From Candidatus Anammoximicrobium sp. (GTDB taxonomy: Bacteria > Planctomycetota > Planctomycetia > Pirellulales > Pirellulaceae), in contig JAAYYU010000102.1 in NCBI GenBank assembly GCA_012515235.1, forward strand, positions 1 through 38,169: a stretch of 38,169 nucleotides of DNA. Reading direction: 5' to 3'. The notes below the pieces were generated by a model. It did no database searches, was not told where the DNA came from, and saw only the letters and a program-made list of their open reading frames with translations. Shown one piece after another: positions 8,991 to 16,614 of the stretch (positions within the stretch are counted from its first letter, which is position 1; each line of letters opens with the position of its first letter). A program made the position numbers and the translations under genes.

Positions 8991-9942
8991 GTTCCGGGAT
9001 CGCCGCCAGCACGTGCCGGACGGCGGCCACGGACAGGCTGTTGCCAACCAATTTCCACGCTCTGCGCAAGGTTAGTGACTTGGGCAAGCGGAATCCGGGC
9101 GGGAAACAGAGCAGGCGCAGGATCTCGCCAGGCGAAAACCGGCGCGCGCCGCGCGGGGTCCCCAAGTAGGAGCCGCTGCGGACGATGCTCTGGCCGTAAC
9201 CGGACGCAAAGCAATGCGATTCGGCATCCTCGTCGTCAGGGTCCAACACGTGGATTGCCGTCCGATAACGCCCCCAAGTCTCGTCCGGCACCCACAACGG
9301 GTCCGACGGATCGGCGTCCAGGATCTGCTGCACGGTGAACTGCCAGGGCGGCCCGCGTTCACCGGGCATCGGTGGTCCGTCTCGAAGCCCGCTTGGTTCC
9401 TCCGCGGCCGCCGGCAACTCGCCTGGCGTCCATGACCGCAGTTCTCCCACCCGCCCCGCCAGCAGGTAGAACCGCCGCCGACGATTGGGAACGCCGAGTT
9501 GGGTCGGACACAGGATCTGCTCTAGCGTGTGGTAGCCATTTGCGTCCAGTATGGACCGCAAACGTTGGTGGGCACGCGAGCCGGCGAAGCCTGGGACGTT
9601 TTCCAGCGCCACGTAGCGCGGCCGAAGTTGGGCGATTCGCTCGATGACCGTCAGCAGCGATTCCGCCCGAGGATCGCGCACGTCCTCTCGCCGGCCGCGG
9701 ACGGTGTACGGCTGGCAAGGCGGGGACATCCACCACAAATCCGCTGCGCATTCCCGATAGACCTGTGCGGGCAAGCTCTCGATGGCGCGGTTCCGCACCG
9801 GATGCGGAAAGTTGTGCCGGTACACCGACAAGGCAACTTGGTTGATGTCCACGGCGGCGACGACGTCCGCGTGGTCGCCCAGCGCCGCAGCGCACCCGCC
9901 GATGCCACAAAACAGTTCCAGCACTCGCAGCCGCGTTGTCAT
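8959..9942 (-). CDS. C5-cytosine methyltransferase of the Dnmt2 (tRNA) type
   Basis: The 327-residue protein has the C5-methyltransferase motifs in order: I (LELFCGIGG, 8-16), IV (MSPPCQPYT, catalytic Cys76), VI (ENVPGF, 114-119), VIII (NRRRRFYLL, 153-161) and X (KLVGNSLSV, 297-305). Overall it reads more like eukaryotic DNMT2/TRDMT1 than a restriction-system enzyme: VVAAVDINQVALSVYRHNFP, CFASGYGQSIVRSGSYL (the DNMT2 CFT-GYG region, here CFA at 244-246) and RRFSPGEILRLLCFPPGF. Bacterial Dnmt2 homologues such as the Geobacter enzyme methylate tRNA at C38. No restriction endonuclease is nearby, which fits an RNA role. The start ATG is clear. The last ten residues are encoded by a repeat unit and may be a recent addition. 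Confidence 0.88.
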   Translation of the reverse strand: MTTRLRVLELFCGIGGCAAALGDHADVVAAVDINQVALSVYRHNFPHPVRNRAIESLPAQVYRECAADLWWMSPPCQPYTVRGRREDVRDPRAESLLTVIERIAQLRPRYVALENVPGFAGSRAHQRLRSILDANGYHTLEQILCPTQLGVPNRRRRFYLLAGRVGELRSWTPGELPAAAEEPSGLRDGPPMPGERGPPWQFTVQQILDADPSDPLWVPDETWGRYRTAIHVLDPDDEDAESHCFASGYGQSIVRSGSYLGTPRGARRFSPGEILRLLCFPPGFRLPKSLTLRRAWKLVGNSLSVAAVRHVLAAIPELSPSVMGGAK

Positions 9943-10145
9943 GCGTTTCCCACTCTTCGCCGCCGGACTCGTCCCGTCGATTCCACGGTTTCGGAGACGC
10001 CCGCCGGACCCGGAAAATCCGAGCAGGTAGTTCCAGCGCCGTCAAGCCCTGGGGCGCGGCCGGGGGCGGAGACGCGGCGTGCCTGGCCCGGCGGCGAGTC
10101 CCGATCGCGACCGTCCAAGACGCGAGTTGGGATGAGTGTGGCTGG

Positions 10146-10173
10146 TTGCAACGCAGGCCAAGTCCGGTATCAT
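10146..10173 (+). promoter_or_regulatory. candidate sigma-70-type promoter of rpiA
   Basis: TTGCAA (10146-10151) and TATCAT (10168-10173) are spaced by 16 bases and lie 25 bases before the rpiA ATG. This gives a short leader that contains the AGAGAGG ribosome-binding site. The match to the housekeeping consensus is good for a GC-rich genome, but it is unproven. Confidence 0.5.
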
Positions 10174-10198
10174 CGTAGCCTGCGAAGAGAGGCTAACG

Positions 10199-10897
10199 AT
10201 GAACCAAATTGACCGAGCGAAGCAACTGGCGGCGGAACGCAGTTTGGACGACGTCCGCGACGGCATGTGTCTGGGGTTGGGCTCCGGTTCGACGGCGGCG
10301 ATCATGCTGGAACTGCTGGGCCAGAGGGTGCGGCAGGGTCTGCGCGTCTGCGGCGTGCCGACGTCCGAGGCCAGCCGGCAACTGGCGCAACGCGAGGGCA
10401 TCCCGCTGGTCACCTTTGACGAGGTGACCAACCTGGATCTGACGATCGACGGCGCCGACGAGGTCGACCCGCAGTTGAACCTGATCAAGGGCGGCGGCGG
10501 AGCGTTGCTGCGTGAGAAGATCGTGGCCTCCTTGAGCCGCCGCGTGCTGATCATCGCCGATGTCCGCAAACAGGTTCCGTACTTGGGCGCGTTTCCGCTG
10601 CCCGTGGAAGTCGTTCGCTTTGCCTGGAAACCGCTGGCCGAGCGGCTGGCCCAACTGGGGGCGTCGCCCGCGCTGCGGCCCGGCTCCGACGGTCGGCCGT
10701 ACCTGACCGACGAGGGCAATTTCATCCTGGACTGTGCCTTTGACCGGATCGCAGACCCCGCCGCACTCGCCGCCCGCCTGGACGCCATCCCCGGCGTGGT
10801 CGATCACGGACTGTTTGTCGGGCTGGCGGACACCCTGATTGTCGGACGCGGCGAGGGAACGGACGTGATCGATCGCCCCAGGCGGCAAGCGATCTAG
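10199..10897 (+). CDS. rpiA: ribose-5-phosphate isomerase A
   Basis: This 232-residue enzyme interconverts ribose-5-phosphate and ribulose-5-phosphate in the pentose phosphate pathway. Visible RpiA motifs are GLGSGSTA (phosphate-binding loop), the catalytic TIDGADEVDPQLNLIKGGGGALLREKI segment with its two Asp residues and Lys, and a GNFILDC segment near the end. The ATG at 10199 has AGAGAGG about 7 bases upstream. A GTG at 10136 in the same frame would add 21 residues with no family support and would swallow the likely promoter. It is divergent from the methyltransferase gene. Confidence 0.95.
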   Translation: MNQIDRAKQLAAERSLDDVRDGMCLGLGSGSTAAIMLELLGQRVRQGLRVCGVPTSEASRQLAQREGIPLVTFDEVTNLDLTIDGADEVDPQLNLIKGGGGALLREKIVASLSRRVLIIADVRKQVPYLGAFPLPVEVVRFAWKPLAERLAQLGASPALRPGSDGRPYLTDEGNFILDCAFDRIADPAALAARLDAIPGVVDHGLFVGLADTLIVGRGEGTDVIDRPRRQAI

Positions 10898-11259
10898 CGG
10901 CCTTTTGAGCAAAGAAAACAGCCACCTTGCGGCAGTCATTTTTGCTTGAGTTGTTCCAAAGCAGCTGGGAGCCAGTCTCTTTTCTTCAACCACCTGTCTG
11001 GCCGTCGGCCTCGTCACGGGCGTGATCGTTGCCGGATTCCGCAACCCGGTTACGCTCGACAACCGGGCGTTGGGTTGGGCAAGAACCGGGACGAAAAAAT
11101 GTGGTCTTTTTTCTTGCTCTTCCGCCCACACGGCTTCTCAAGCTCGCGCGCGGGGCGTATCTTGAAGCCACCGGCCAGTTCGGTGTGACCGCCTGGAGGC
11201 GGCTCTGCGGTGTCCAGCATCGGATGCATAGCCTGTCCGCTTTCCAGGAGGTGACAGCG
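10898..11259. other. 362-base non-coding stretch with two hairpins
   Basis: No convincing gene is seen here. Two perfect inverted repeats stand out. CCCGGTT at 11045-11051 pairs with AACCGGG at 11061-11067. GAAAAAA at 11093-11099 pairs with TTTTTTC at 11107-11113, closely followed by more T. Together they could form a terminator for rpiA, although they lie 150-200 bases beyond its stop, or a leader structure for the small gene downstream. Confidence 0.4.
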
Positions 11260-11493
11260 ATGTCCAGTGTTGATGTACGGCCCGCCTTGCGCGGCACGAT
11301 CTACCGGGGTGGCGAAATCGTCGGCGGCGTCGTGTTGAGTCATGCCGACGATCCGTTCATCGAGGAGTTCAACCTCGAATACGCGAAACTGGGATTGCGC
11401 GTGGAATCGCAGCCGGCGCGGTCCGCGGCCGCCTGTTTCTCGAACGAGGCTTCGATGCCGTTCGTCCACTGCCACCTTGAGCTGGATTCTTGA
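11260..11493 (+). CDS. small hypothetical protein (77 aa)
   Basis: The ATG at 11260 follows a near-perfect Shine-Dalgarno, AGGAGGTG at 11247-11254, which is stronger than those of most genes in this window. The product has an N-terminal part rich in Val, Gly and Ile (RGTIYRGGEIVGGVVLSHAD), then DDPFIEEFNLEYAKLGLRV and a short His/Cys-containing tail ending FVHCHLELDS. There is no signal peptide or membrane helix. I do not recognise a family. It precedes the RDD gene by about 170 bases on the same strand and might be transcribed with it. An in-frame open stretch upstream back to 11029 lacks a comparable start. Confidence 0.5.
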   Translation: MSSVDVRPALRGTIYRGGEIVGGVVLSHADDPFIEEFNLEYAKLGLRVESQPARSAAACFSNEASMPFVHCHLELDS

Positions 11494-11660
11494 CGGCGGC
11501 GTGGGAGGAGGACCTCGCGGCGTATGGATCGGCGCAAAGACCGCCGCCTTCAGCCTGTATCTTGACTCTTCGCGGCAGTGCGGGGCCGGATTTGTTTCGA
11601 GTTGGGCTGCGTTTCTTGCGGAAGGTTGCCAACGAAGCCGTCTTGGCAAATAATCGGGTT

Positions 11661-12515
11661 ATGGACAATCCGGCTGTGCAGCTCGACACGACGATCGAAA
11701 TCGTCACTCCGGAGAACATCGCCTTTGATTACCGGGTGGCGGGGCCGTTTCGTCGTTTTCCCGCCTATCTGATGGACTTGGCGATCCGCTCCGGGATGCT
11801 CGTCGCCATCTGGGTGGGCTTGGGTTTCCTGGGCTGGGCAGGGGGCGGGCCGTTTGCGGCCGCCATCGGCTTGATCGCAATGTTCGTACTGGAGTGGTTC
11901 TACGGCGGGATTTTTGAGACGTACCTGAACGGGCAGACGCCGGGCAAGCGGATCATGGGAATCCGCGTGCTGACGGTGGACGGCCAGCCGATCAATGGGA
12001 TGCAGGCCGTCTTGCGAAACATTCTGCGCACGGTCGATCTGTATCCCATGCTGTCCCTGGAAATGTTCGGCGCGACGGCGCCGCTGTACGTGATTCCGAC
12101 GTATATGGCCGGCTTGGTGACGATGGCCATGAATCGCCGTTTTCAGCGTTTGGGCGATCTGGTGTGCGGCACGATGGTCGTGATCGAGGAGCGGCACTTG
12201 CTGACGGGGGTGGCCAAGCTGGATGATCCGCGGGCCGCGCAGTTGGCGGAATACGTGCCGCCGGACTTTCGCGTCAGCCGCAGTCTGGCGCGTTGTCTGG
12301 CAGCCTATGTGGAGCGCCGTCGATTTTTCAGCGCAGCGCGGCGTCGCGAGGTGGCCCGGCACCTGGCCGAGCCTTTGCTGGAACAATTTGGGATGCGGCA
12401 GGACACGAGCCACGATTTGTTGTTGTGTGCGTTGTACTATCGGACCTACGTAGCGGATCGGGCGGCCGATGAGTTGCCGCCGGGCCTGCGCGGCGACTCG
12501 CCCGCGGCCGCTTGA
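11661..12515 (+). CDS. RDD-family membrane protein
   Basis: This 284-residue protein contains the RDD signature: FRRFPAYLMDLAIRSGMLVAI (conserved Arg and Asp), a second hydrophobic block, and the NGQTPGKRIMGIRVL loop that is diagnostic for the family. A third hydrophobic segment lies around PLYVIPTYMAGLVTMAM, followed by RRFQRLGDLVCGTMVV. The remaining 120 residues are soluble and helical. RDD proteins are small integral membrane proteins of mostly unknown role, some linked to ion transport. The ATG at 11661 is chosen because the family domain begins about 20 residues later; the longer frame from 11490 has no family support. It is the first gene of a five-gene membrane operon. Confidence 0.85.
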   Translation: MDNPAVQLDTTIEIVTPENIAFDYRVAGPFRRFPAYLMDLAIRSGMLVAIWVGLGFLGWAGGGPFAAAIGLIAMFVLEWFYGGIFETYLNGQTPGKRIMGIRVLTVDGQPINGMQAVLRNILRTVDLYPMLSLEMFGATAPLYVIPTYMAGLVTMAMNRRFQRLGDLVCGTMVVIEERHLLTGVAKLDDPRAAQLAEYVPPDFRVSRSLARCLAAYVERRRFFSAARRREVARHLAEPLLEQFGMRQDTSHDLLLCALYYRTYVADRAADELPPGLRGDSPAAA

Positions 12516-12536
12516 GCAGGCCCAGGAGTTTTCCCG

Positions 12537-13520
12537 GTGAAAGTTGCGGAATTACTGAATCAGCGGCGTCAGAACTGGCAGGAGTTGGAGGTGCTGTGCG
12601 GGCAGTTGGCCAAGCGCCGTACGAAGACGTTGCAAGCGGAAGAGGTGTCGCGGTTTGCCGCCTTGTACCGTGCCGCGTGTGCAGATCTGGCTCTGGCCGA
12701 CGCCTATCAACTGCCACCCAACACGGTGCATTACCTGCATTTGCTGGTCGGTCGGGCGCACAACCAGTTGTATCGCACGCGGCGATTTGCCTTTGCGGCT
12801 TGGAGCCGGATTCTGCTGGAAGAAGTGCCGCAACGGATCTTCCAGGACCGCTGCGTGCAAGTGGCTTTCGGATTGTTCTGGGGCGTGTTCCTGCTGTCCG
12901 CCTGGCTGGCGTATGCCAAAGACGTTTGGCCGCAGTATGCCGAGGCGGTGCTGACCACCAGCGCGATCGAGGAATTGGAAACGAACTTCCAGAATCCCGT
13001 CGACGGCCGCGATCCGGAAGCGGGGCTGATGATGGCCGGTTTCTACATTCAGCACAACACGGGGATCGGGCTGAAGTGTTTTGCCGGGGGCTTGGCGGTG
13101 ATTCCCGGCGTCATCGTGACCAGCTTCAACGCGGCCTTTTTAGGGGCGGCCTTCGGGTACATGGCCCGGCCGGACGTGGTCCAAGGCCAGAACTTCTTTC
13201 AGTTCGTGACGGCGCACGGTCCTTTTGAGTTGACCGCCATTGTGCTGTCGGCCGGGGCCGGACTCAGGCTGGGGCTGGCGTGGCTGTTGCCGGGCCGCTG
13301 GAGCCGGCGGTCCTCGTTGCGGAAGACGGCGGTTGAGACGATGCCGTTGATGGGCGCCGCGATGGCGATGTTCTTCCTCGCGGCGTTGATCGAAGGATTC
13401 GTGTCGCCGTCCAGCTTGCCCTATGAAATCAAAGCAAGCGTGGCGGTGGTGTCCAGCGGTCTGCTGTCGTTCTACTTCATCATCCTGGGCGTGCCGCGGA
13501 GACGCAGCGGTGCAGTTTGA
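12537..13520 (+). CDS. SpoIIM-like (DUF95) integral membrane protein
   Basis: The 327-residue protein has a soluble helical N-terminus (MKVAELLNQRRQNWQELEVL...) followed by membrane segments near 107-127, 180-208, 225-250, 268-287 and 300-320. This is the arrangement of stage II sporulation protein M relatives. The motif GFYIQHNTGIGLKCFAGG followed by a Pro-Gly-rich helix is typical. In non-sporulating bacteria these proteins occur in clusters with RDD and DUF4129 genes and are thought to act in the envelope. The GTG start at 12537 has CAGGAG upstream at about 12522. The end overlaps the start of the next gene by 11 bases. Confidence 0.85.
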   Translation: MKVAELLNQRRQNWQELEVLCGQLAKRRTKTLQAEEVSRFAALYRAACADLALADAYQLPPNTVHYLHLLVGRAHNQLYRTRRFAFAAWSRILLEEVPQRIFQDRCVQVAFGLFWGVFLLSAWLAYAKDVWPQYAEAVLTTSAIEELETNFQNPVDGRDPEAGLMMAGFYIQHNTGIGLKCFAGGLAVIPGVIVTSFNAAFLGAAFGYMARPDVVQGQNFFQFVTAHGPFELTAIVLSAGAGLRLGLAWLLPGRWSRRSSLRKTAVETMPLMGAAMAMFFLAALIEGFVSPSSLPYEIKASVAVVSSGLLSFYFIILGVPRRRSGAV

Positions 13521-14400
13521 CCGAACCACGATTGTCGTCCGCGAGCGCAGCGTGCTGGACACGTTGGACCTGTCGCTGCACGTCTTGCGCGAGTATGCGC
13601 TGCCCCTGGCCGCGGCGATGCTGCTGGGCGCGCTGCCGTTGCTGGCAGTGGATTACCTGCTGTTGGGCTGGATGGCTTCGGAAGCTGGCGAAGACGCGTG
13701 GCTGCCGTGGCGGTTTGTCTATCACCTGTCGCTGCAGATCTACCTGCAGGCGCCGCTGGCGAGCGTCTTTGCCACGGCGTACCTGGGCCAAGCCGTGTTT
13801 CTCGCCGAACCGCGTTTTGGCGACGTGGTGCGGGACGCCTGGCGGATGCTGCCGCGGATCGCGTGGTGCCACCTGCTGGTCCGCGGCGTGCTGTTGGGCT
13901 GGCTGCTGGTGCTGGTTCTGGAACGCGACGGCGAGGTGCATGGCTTCGTGGAGGCGCTGCTGCTGCCGGTGTTGGCCGTGTACGTCAGCGGGTTGCGGGC
14001 GTTTCGCCCGTTCATCAACGAGATCGTGCTGTTGGAGCGGAATCCGTTGACATCCCAGAATGAACGGATCATGACGGTGGGACGCCGCAGTCGGATGTTG
14101 CACGGGAGCCGTGGCGGCGAGTGGTTGATCCGGTGGCTGTTGGCGTCCGTGCTGGGAGTCCTGTTGATCCTGGCGGCTTACGGCACGTTCTACTTCCATG
14201 CCGCGGCGCCTCGGCAGGATTGGACCCAGGGGCCGCTGTTGACCCATGTCCTGTTGCCGCTGGCGATGGGGATCACGACGTGCTACTTGACGGTCTTTCG
14301 TTTTCTGACCTATTTGGACGCGAGGATTCGGCAGGAGGGCTGGGAAGTGGAGTTGCAGTTGCGGGCGGAGGCCGCCAGATTGACACGCAGACCGATCTGA
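13510..14400 (+). CDS. polytopic membrane protein of the RDD-SpoIIM-DUF4129 cluster
   Basis: The 296-residue protein starts at GTG 13510, inside the end of the SpoIIM-like gene (11-base overlap), which implies translational coupling. Hydrophobic helices lie around 28-55, 75-95, 125-155 and two more in the C-terminal third (about 210-230 and 245-265). The conserved-looking parts are AYLGQAVFLAEPRFGDVVRDAWRM, FRPFINEIVLLERNPL and a C-terminal FRFLTYLDARIRQEGWEVEL. The last resembles the end of a family that often sits between SpoIIM-like and DUF4129 genes in planctomycetes. Its function is unknown. The longer frame from 13423 has no likely start. Confidence 0.75.
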   Translation: MQFDRTTIVVRERSVLDTLDLSLHVLREYALPLAAAMLLGALPLLAVDYLLLGWMASEAGEDAWLPWRFVYHLSLQIYLQAPLASVFATAYLGQAVFLAEPRFGDVVRDAWRMLPRIAWCHLLVRGVLLGWLLVLVLERDGEVHGFVEALLLPVLAVYVSGLRAFRPFINEIVLLERNPLTSQNERIMTVGRRSRMLHGSRGGEWLIRWLLASVLGVLLILAAYGTFYFHAAAPRQDWTQGPLLTHVLLPLAMGITTCYLTVFRFLTYLDARIRQEGWEVELQLRAEAARLTRRPI

Positions 14401-14413
14401 GGAGGACGGGACA

Positions 14414-15238
14414 ATGTCAGCTGAATTCCGGGCAGCAGAAAGCGGGCGGCGTAGGAGCGTGCCGCTGGTGGTTGGCGCCGCGCTGCTGCTGGGCGTGGGC
14501 GTCTGGACTTCGGCTTCGGCGTTTTCGTCCGCAGCGTTCGGGACCGCCACGAGCATCGAGGCCGGACGCAAAGCGCTCGGCGGTCGGACCCGGTTTCCCT
14601 GGTACGATGCGGAACGGGATGCTCTTCGCCGTCTCGCCGTCGAGCCGCCCCGCGACACTGCCCGGCACCGGCGGTCGCAGTGGCAAGCGGATCCGGTGCC
14701 GCCCTCCGCCCCGTCCTTCGGAGTCGACTGGAGCGGGCTCCGCGCCGTCGTCGAAATGCTGCTGTGGCTGGGCTTGGTCGCGCTGTTGGGCGCCCTGATT
14801 TATTTTCTGGTCCGCACGTATTTGCGTTCCCACGCGGCGTCCGAGGCGGCGGATGCCCCGGAACGGGAGGCGAAAACGGCAGCCGACTTGATCGAAAGTC
14901 TGCCGTTTGAAGTGCCCCGGCCGCAGGGCGACTTGCTGGCGGAGGCCCGGCGGTTTTACGAACGAGGTGCGTATGCGCAGGCCGTCGTGTATCTGTTCAG
15001 CTATCAATTGGTCCAGTTGGACCGGCACCAGGCAATCCGGTTGGCGCGCGGCAAGACGAATCGGCAGTACTTGCGCGAGTTGCTGCCGCGGCCGGATTTG
15101 AGCGGCATCCTGGAACCTACGATGGTCGCCTTCGAGGACGTATTCTTCGGCCACCATCCGCTGGACCGGGCCGGGTTCGAATGCTGCTGGCAGCAGCTGG
15201 ACGAATTCCATCAGCAGTTGAAGGAGGCCAAGCCGTGA
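14414..15238 (+). CDS. DUF4129-domain membrane protein
   Basis: The 274-residue protein has an N-terminal membrane or signal segment (about 16-38), a periplasmic stretch rich in Arg and Pro, a second membrane helix (about 112-135), and a cytoplasmic C-terminal DUF4129 domain (about 185-270). The domain shows the pattern ARRFYERGAYAQAVVYLFSY, then RGKTNRQYLRELL and a final FECCWQQLDEFHQQL. Proteins with this domain accompany MoxR ATPases and DUF58 proteins in many bacteria. A GAGGACGG lies just before the ATG at 14414. The stop overlaps the next start (GTGA at 15235-15238). Confidence 0.85.
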   Translation: MSAEFRAAESGRRRSVPLVVGAALLLGVGVWTSASAFSSAAFGTATSIEAGRKALGGRTRFPWYDAERDALRRLAVEPPRDTARHRRSQWQADPVPPSAPSFGVDWSGLRAVVEMLLWLGLVALLGALIYFLVRTYLRSHAASEAADAPEREAKTAADLIESLPFEVPRPQGDLLAEARRFYERGAYAQAVVYLFSYQLVQLDRHQAIRLARGKTNRQYLRELLPRPDLSGILEPTMVAFEDVFFGHHPLDRAGFECCWQQLDEFHQQLKEAKP

Positions 15239-16485
15239 ACGCGGAGTGCCGGCGCGGAAGAGGCCGGACTGTTTTGAACAAGCCGGGCGGCGGGTTCATG
15301 CCGCAGCGGTCCTGGTTGTCCTGGCTGCTGGTCGCAGGCGTGGTCGCCGGCAGCGGGTGCCGCGACGAAGAGCTCGACAGCACCTACGGGAAACGCCGCG
15401 GTGTGCGGGGCGAAGCTAGCGTCAACGGGACCGCAGTGTTGGCGACGATGTTCGAGTTGGCGGGGCACAAGGTCCAGACGCGCCGGCATCTGTCGCCACG
15501 GACCCACGAGTTTGACGTCATCGTCTGGTTTCCCGACGATTTTCAGCCGCCGGCCGAAGAGGCGGAGCAATTCCTCGAAGACTGGCTGTACCGCAGAGGC
15601 GGCAAGACGTTGATCTATGTCGGCCGGGACTACGACGCGACCGCGGACTACTGGGAGAAGATCCTGCCCACCGCGCCGCCGGAGCAGCGCGTCGAGATTC
15701 TCCGGCGACTGGCCCAAGCGCGCGCCGAACGGAGCCGGGGCCGGGCCCGCGTCTCGGAAGCCAAGGATGGCCGCTGGTTCCGGCTGCAGCCCGGCCAACC
15801 GCGACGTTACTTTGGACGCCGGCAGGATCGGCCGCCGCAACTCCAAGGTTCGTGGGCTGCTGACGGCGAGTTTCAAGCCGCCGAGTTCGATGTGGTGGTG
15901 GAGACGCGATTGGAGGCGTTGAAAAATCCGCCGAACGACGACTACGGCGGCACGTTCCGCTCTGAAACCCTGCTGTCGGCCGACGGAGTGCCCCTGGTCC
16001 AGCGGATTCAAAACGCCTACTGGACCGGGGGGCAGATCATCATCGTCACCAACGGTTCGCTGCTGCTGAATCTGCCGTTGGTGGAACACGAGCATCGCAA
16101 GCTGGCCGGCAAACTGATCGCCGCCTGCGGACCGCCCCAGAAACGCGTCCTGTTTCTGGAAAGCGGGCCGGAGGGGGTGCCGGTTCACGAGCAGGAGCCG
16201 GGCTCGAATCACCCGACCAGCTTGGAGGCCTTCACGGTCTGGCCCTTGAGCGCGATCGTGTTGCATTTCGTCGCGTTGGGGACGTTGATTCTGGCCAGCC
16301 GCTGGACCGTCTTCGGCCGTCCGCGCGAGCTGCCCCGGCCGCCGGTTTCCGATTTCGGCCACCACGTGAACGCGCTGGGCGAATTGCTGGCCAAGACACA
16401 GAACCCAGCCTACGCACAGATGCGTCTGGCGGAGTATCGTCGGAAGACGGCCGGCGGAGCCCCGACGCTTTCTGGTCAACGGTAG
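15235..16485 (+). CDS. DUF4350-type membrane-anchored lipoprotein
   Basis: The 416-residue protein starts at GTG 15235, overlapping the DUF4129 stop, with AAGGAGG at 15221-15227. A hydrophobic segment ends in a lipobox-like AGSGC (about residue 42). The next region (NGTAVLATMFELAGHKV... FDVIVWFPDDFQPP) has the Rossmann-like DUF4350 look, in which a receptor or sensor-like domain is followed by one membrane helix. Here that helix is near 340-360 (SAIVLHFVALGTLILASRW). The cytoplasmic tail FGHHVNALGELLAKTQNPAYAQMRLAEYRR is typical of the planctomycete version. It closes the operon; MoxR and DUF58 genes, which often follow, are absent. Confidence 0.8.
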   Translation: MNAECRRGRGRTVLNKPGGGFMPQRSWLSWLLVAGVVAGSGCRDEELDSTYGKRRGVRGEASVNGTAVLATMFELAGHKVQTRRHLSPRTHEFDVIVWFPDDFQPPAEEAEQFLEDWLYRRGGKTLIYVGRDYDATADYWEKILPTAPPEQRVEILRRLAQARAERSRGRARVSEAKDGRWFRLQPGQPRRYFGRRQDRPPQLQGSWAADGEFQAAEFDVVVETRLEALKNPPNDDYGGTFRSETLLSADGVPLVQRIQNAYWTGGQIIIVTNGSLLLNLPLVEHEHRKLAGKLIAACGPPQKRVLFLESGPEGVPVHEQEPGSNHPTSLEAFTVWPLSAIVLHFVALGTLILASRWTVFGRPRELPRPPVSDFGHHVNALGELLAKTQNPAYAQMRLAEYRRKTAGGAPTLSGQR

Positions 16486-16614
16486 GACGCCGGGCGCCGG
16501 TCCTGGGGCGAGGCCGTTATCGAGCGCGCTGTCAAGGCCGGAAGGTCGGGGGTTGCCGAATCAACCGGCACGCGTCAACCTCTGGCTCCGTCGGCCGCAA
16601 CGGTGGGTTGGCGT
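16486..16614. other. convergent intergenic region
   Basis: About 130 bases between the DUF4350 gene (plus) and the FHA gene (minus). Short GC-rich inverted repeats such as GCCGGGCGCCGG are present near the start, but no hairpin with a T-run is evident on either strand. Confidence 0.35.

Noticed and set aside
8959..9942. Restriction-modification system
   Set aside because: No endonuclease or specificity gene flanks the methyltransferase, whose sequence is Dnmt2-like.
15150..15200. Possible tRNA because of a GGTTCGA-like T-loop sequence
   Set aside because: It lies inside the DUF4129 coding region and no cloverleaf arms can be paired around it.
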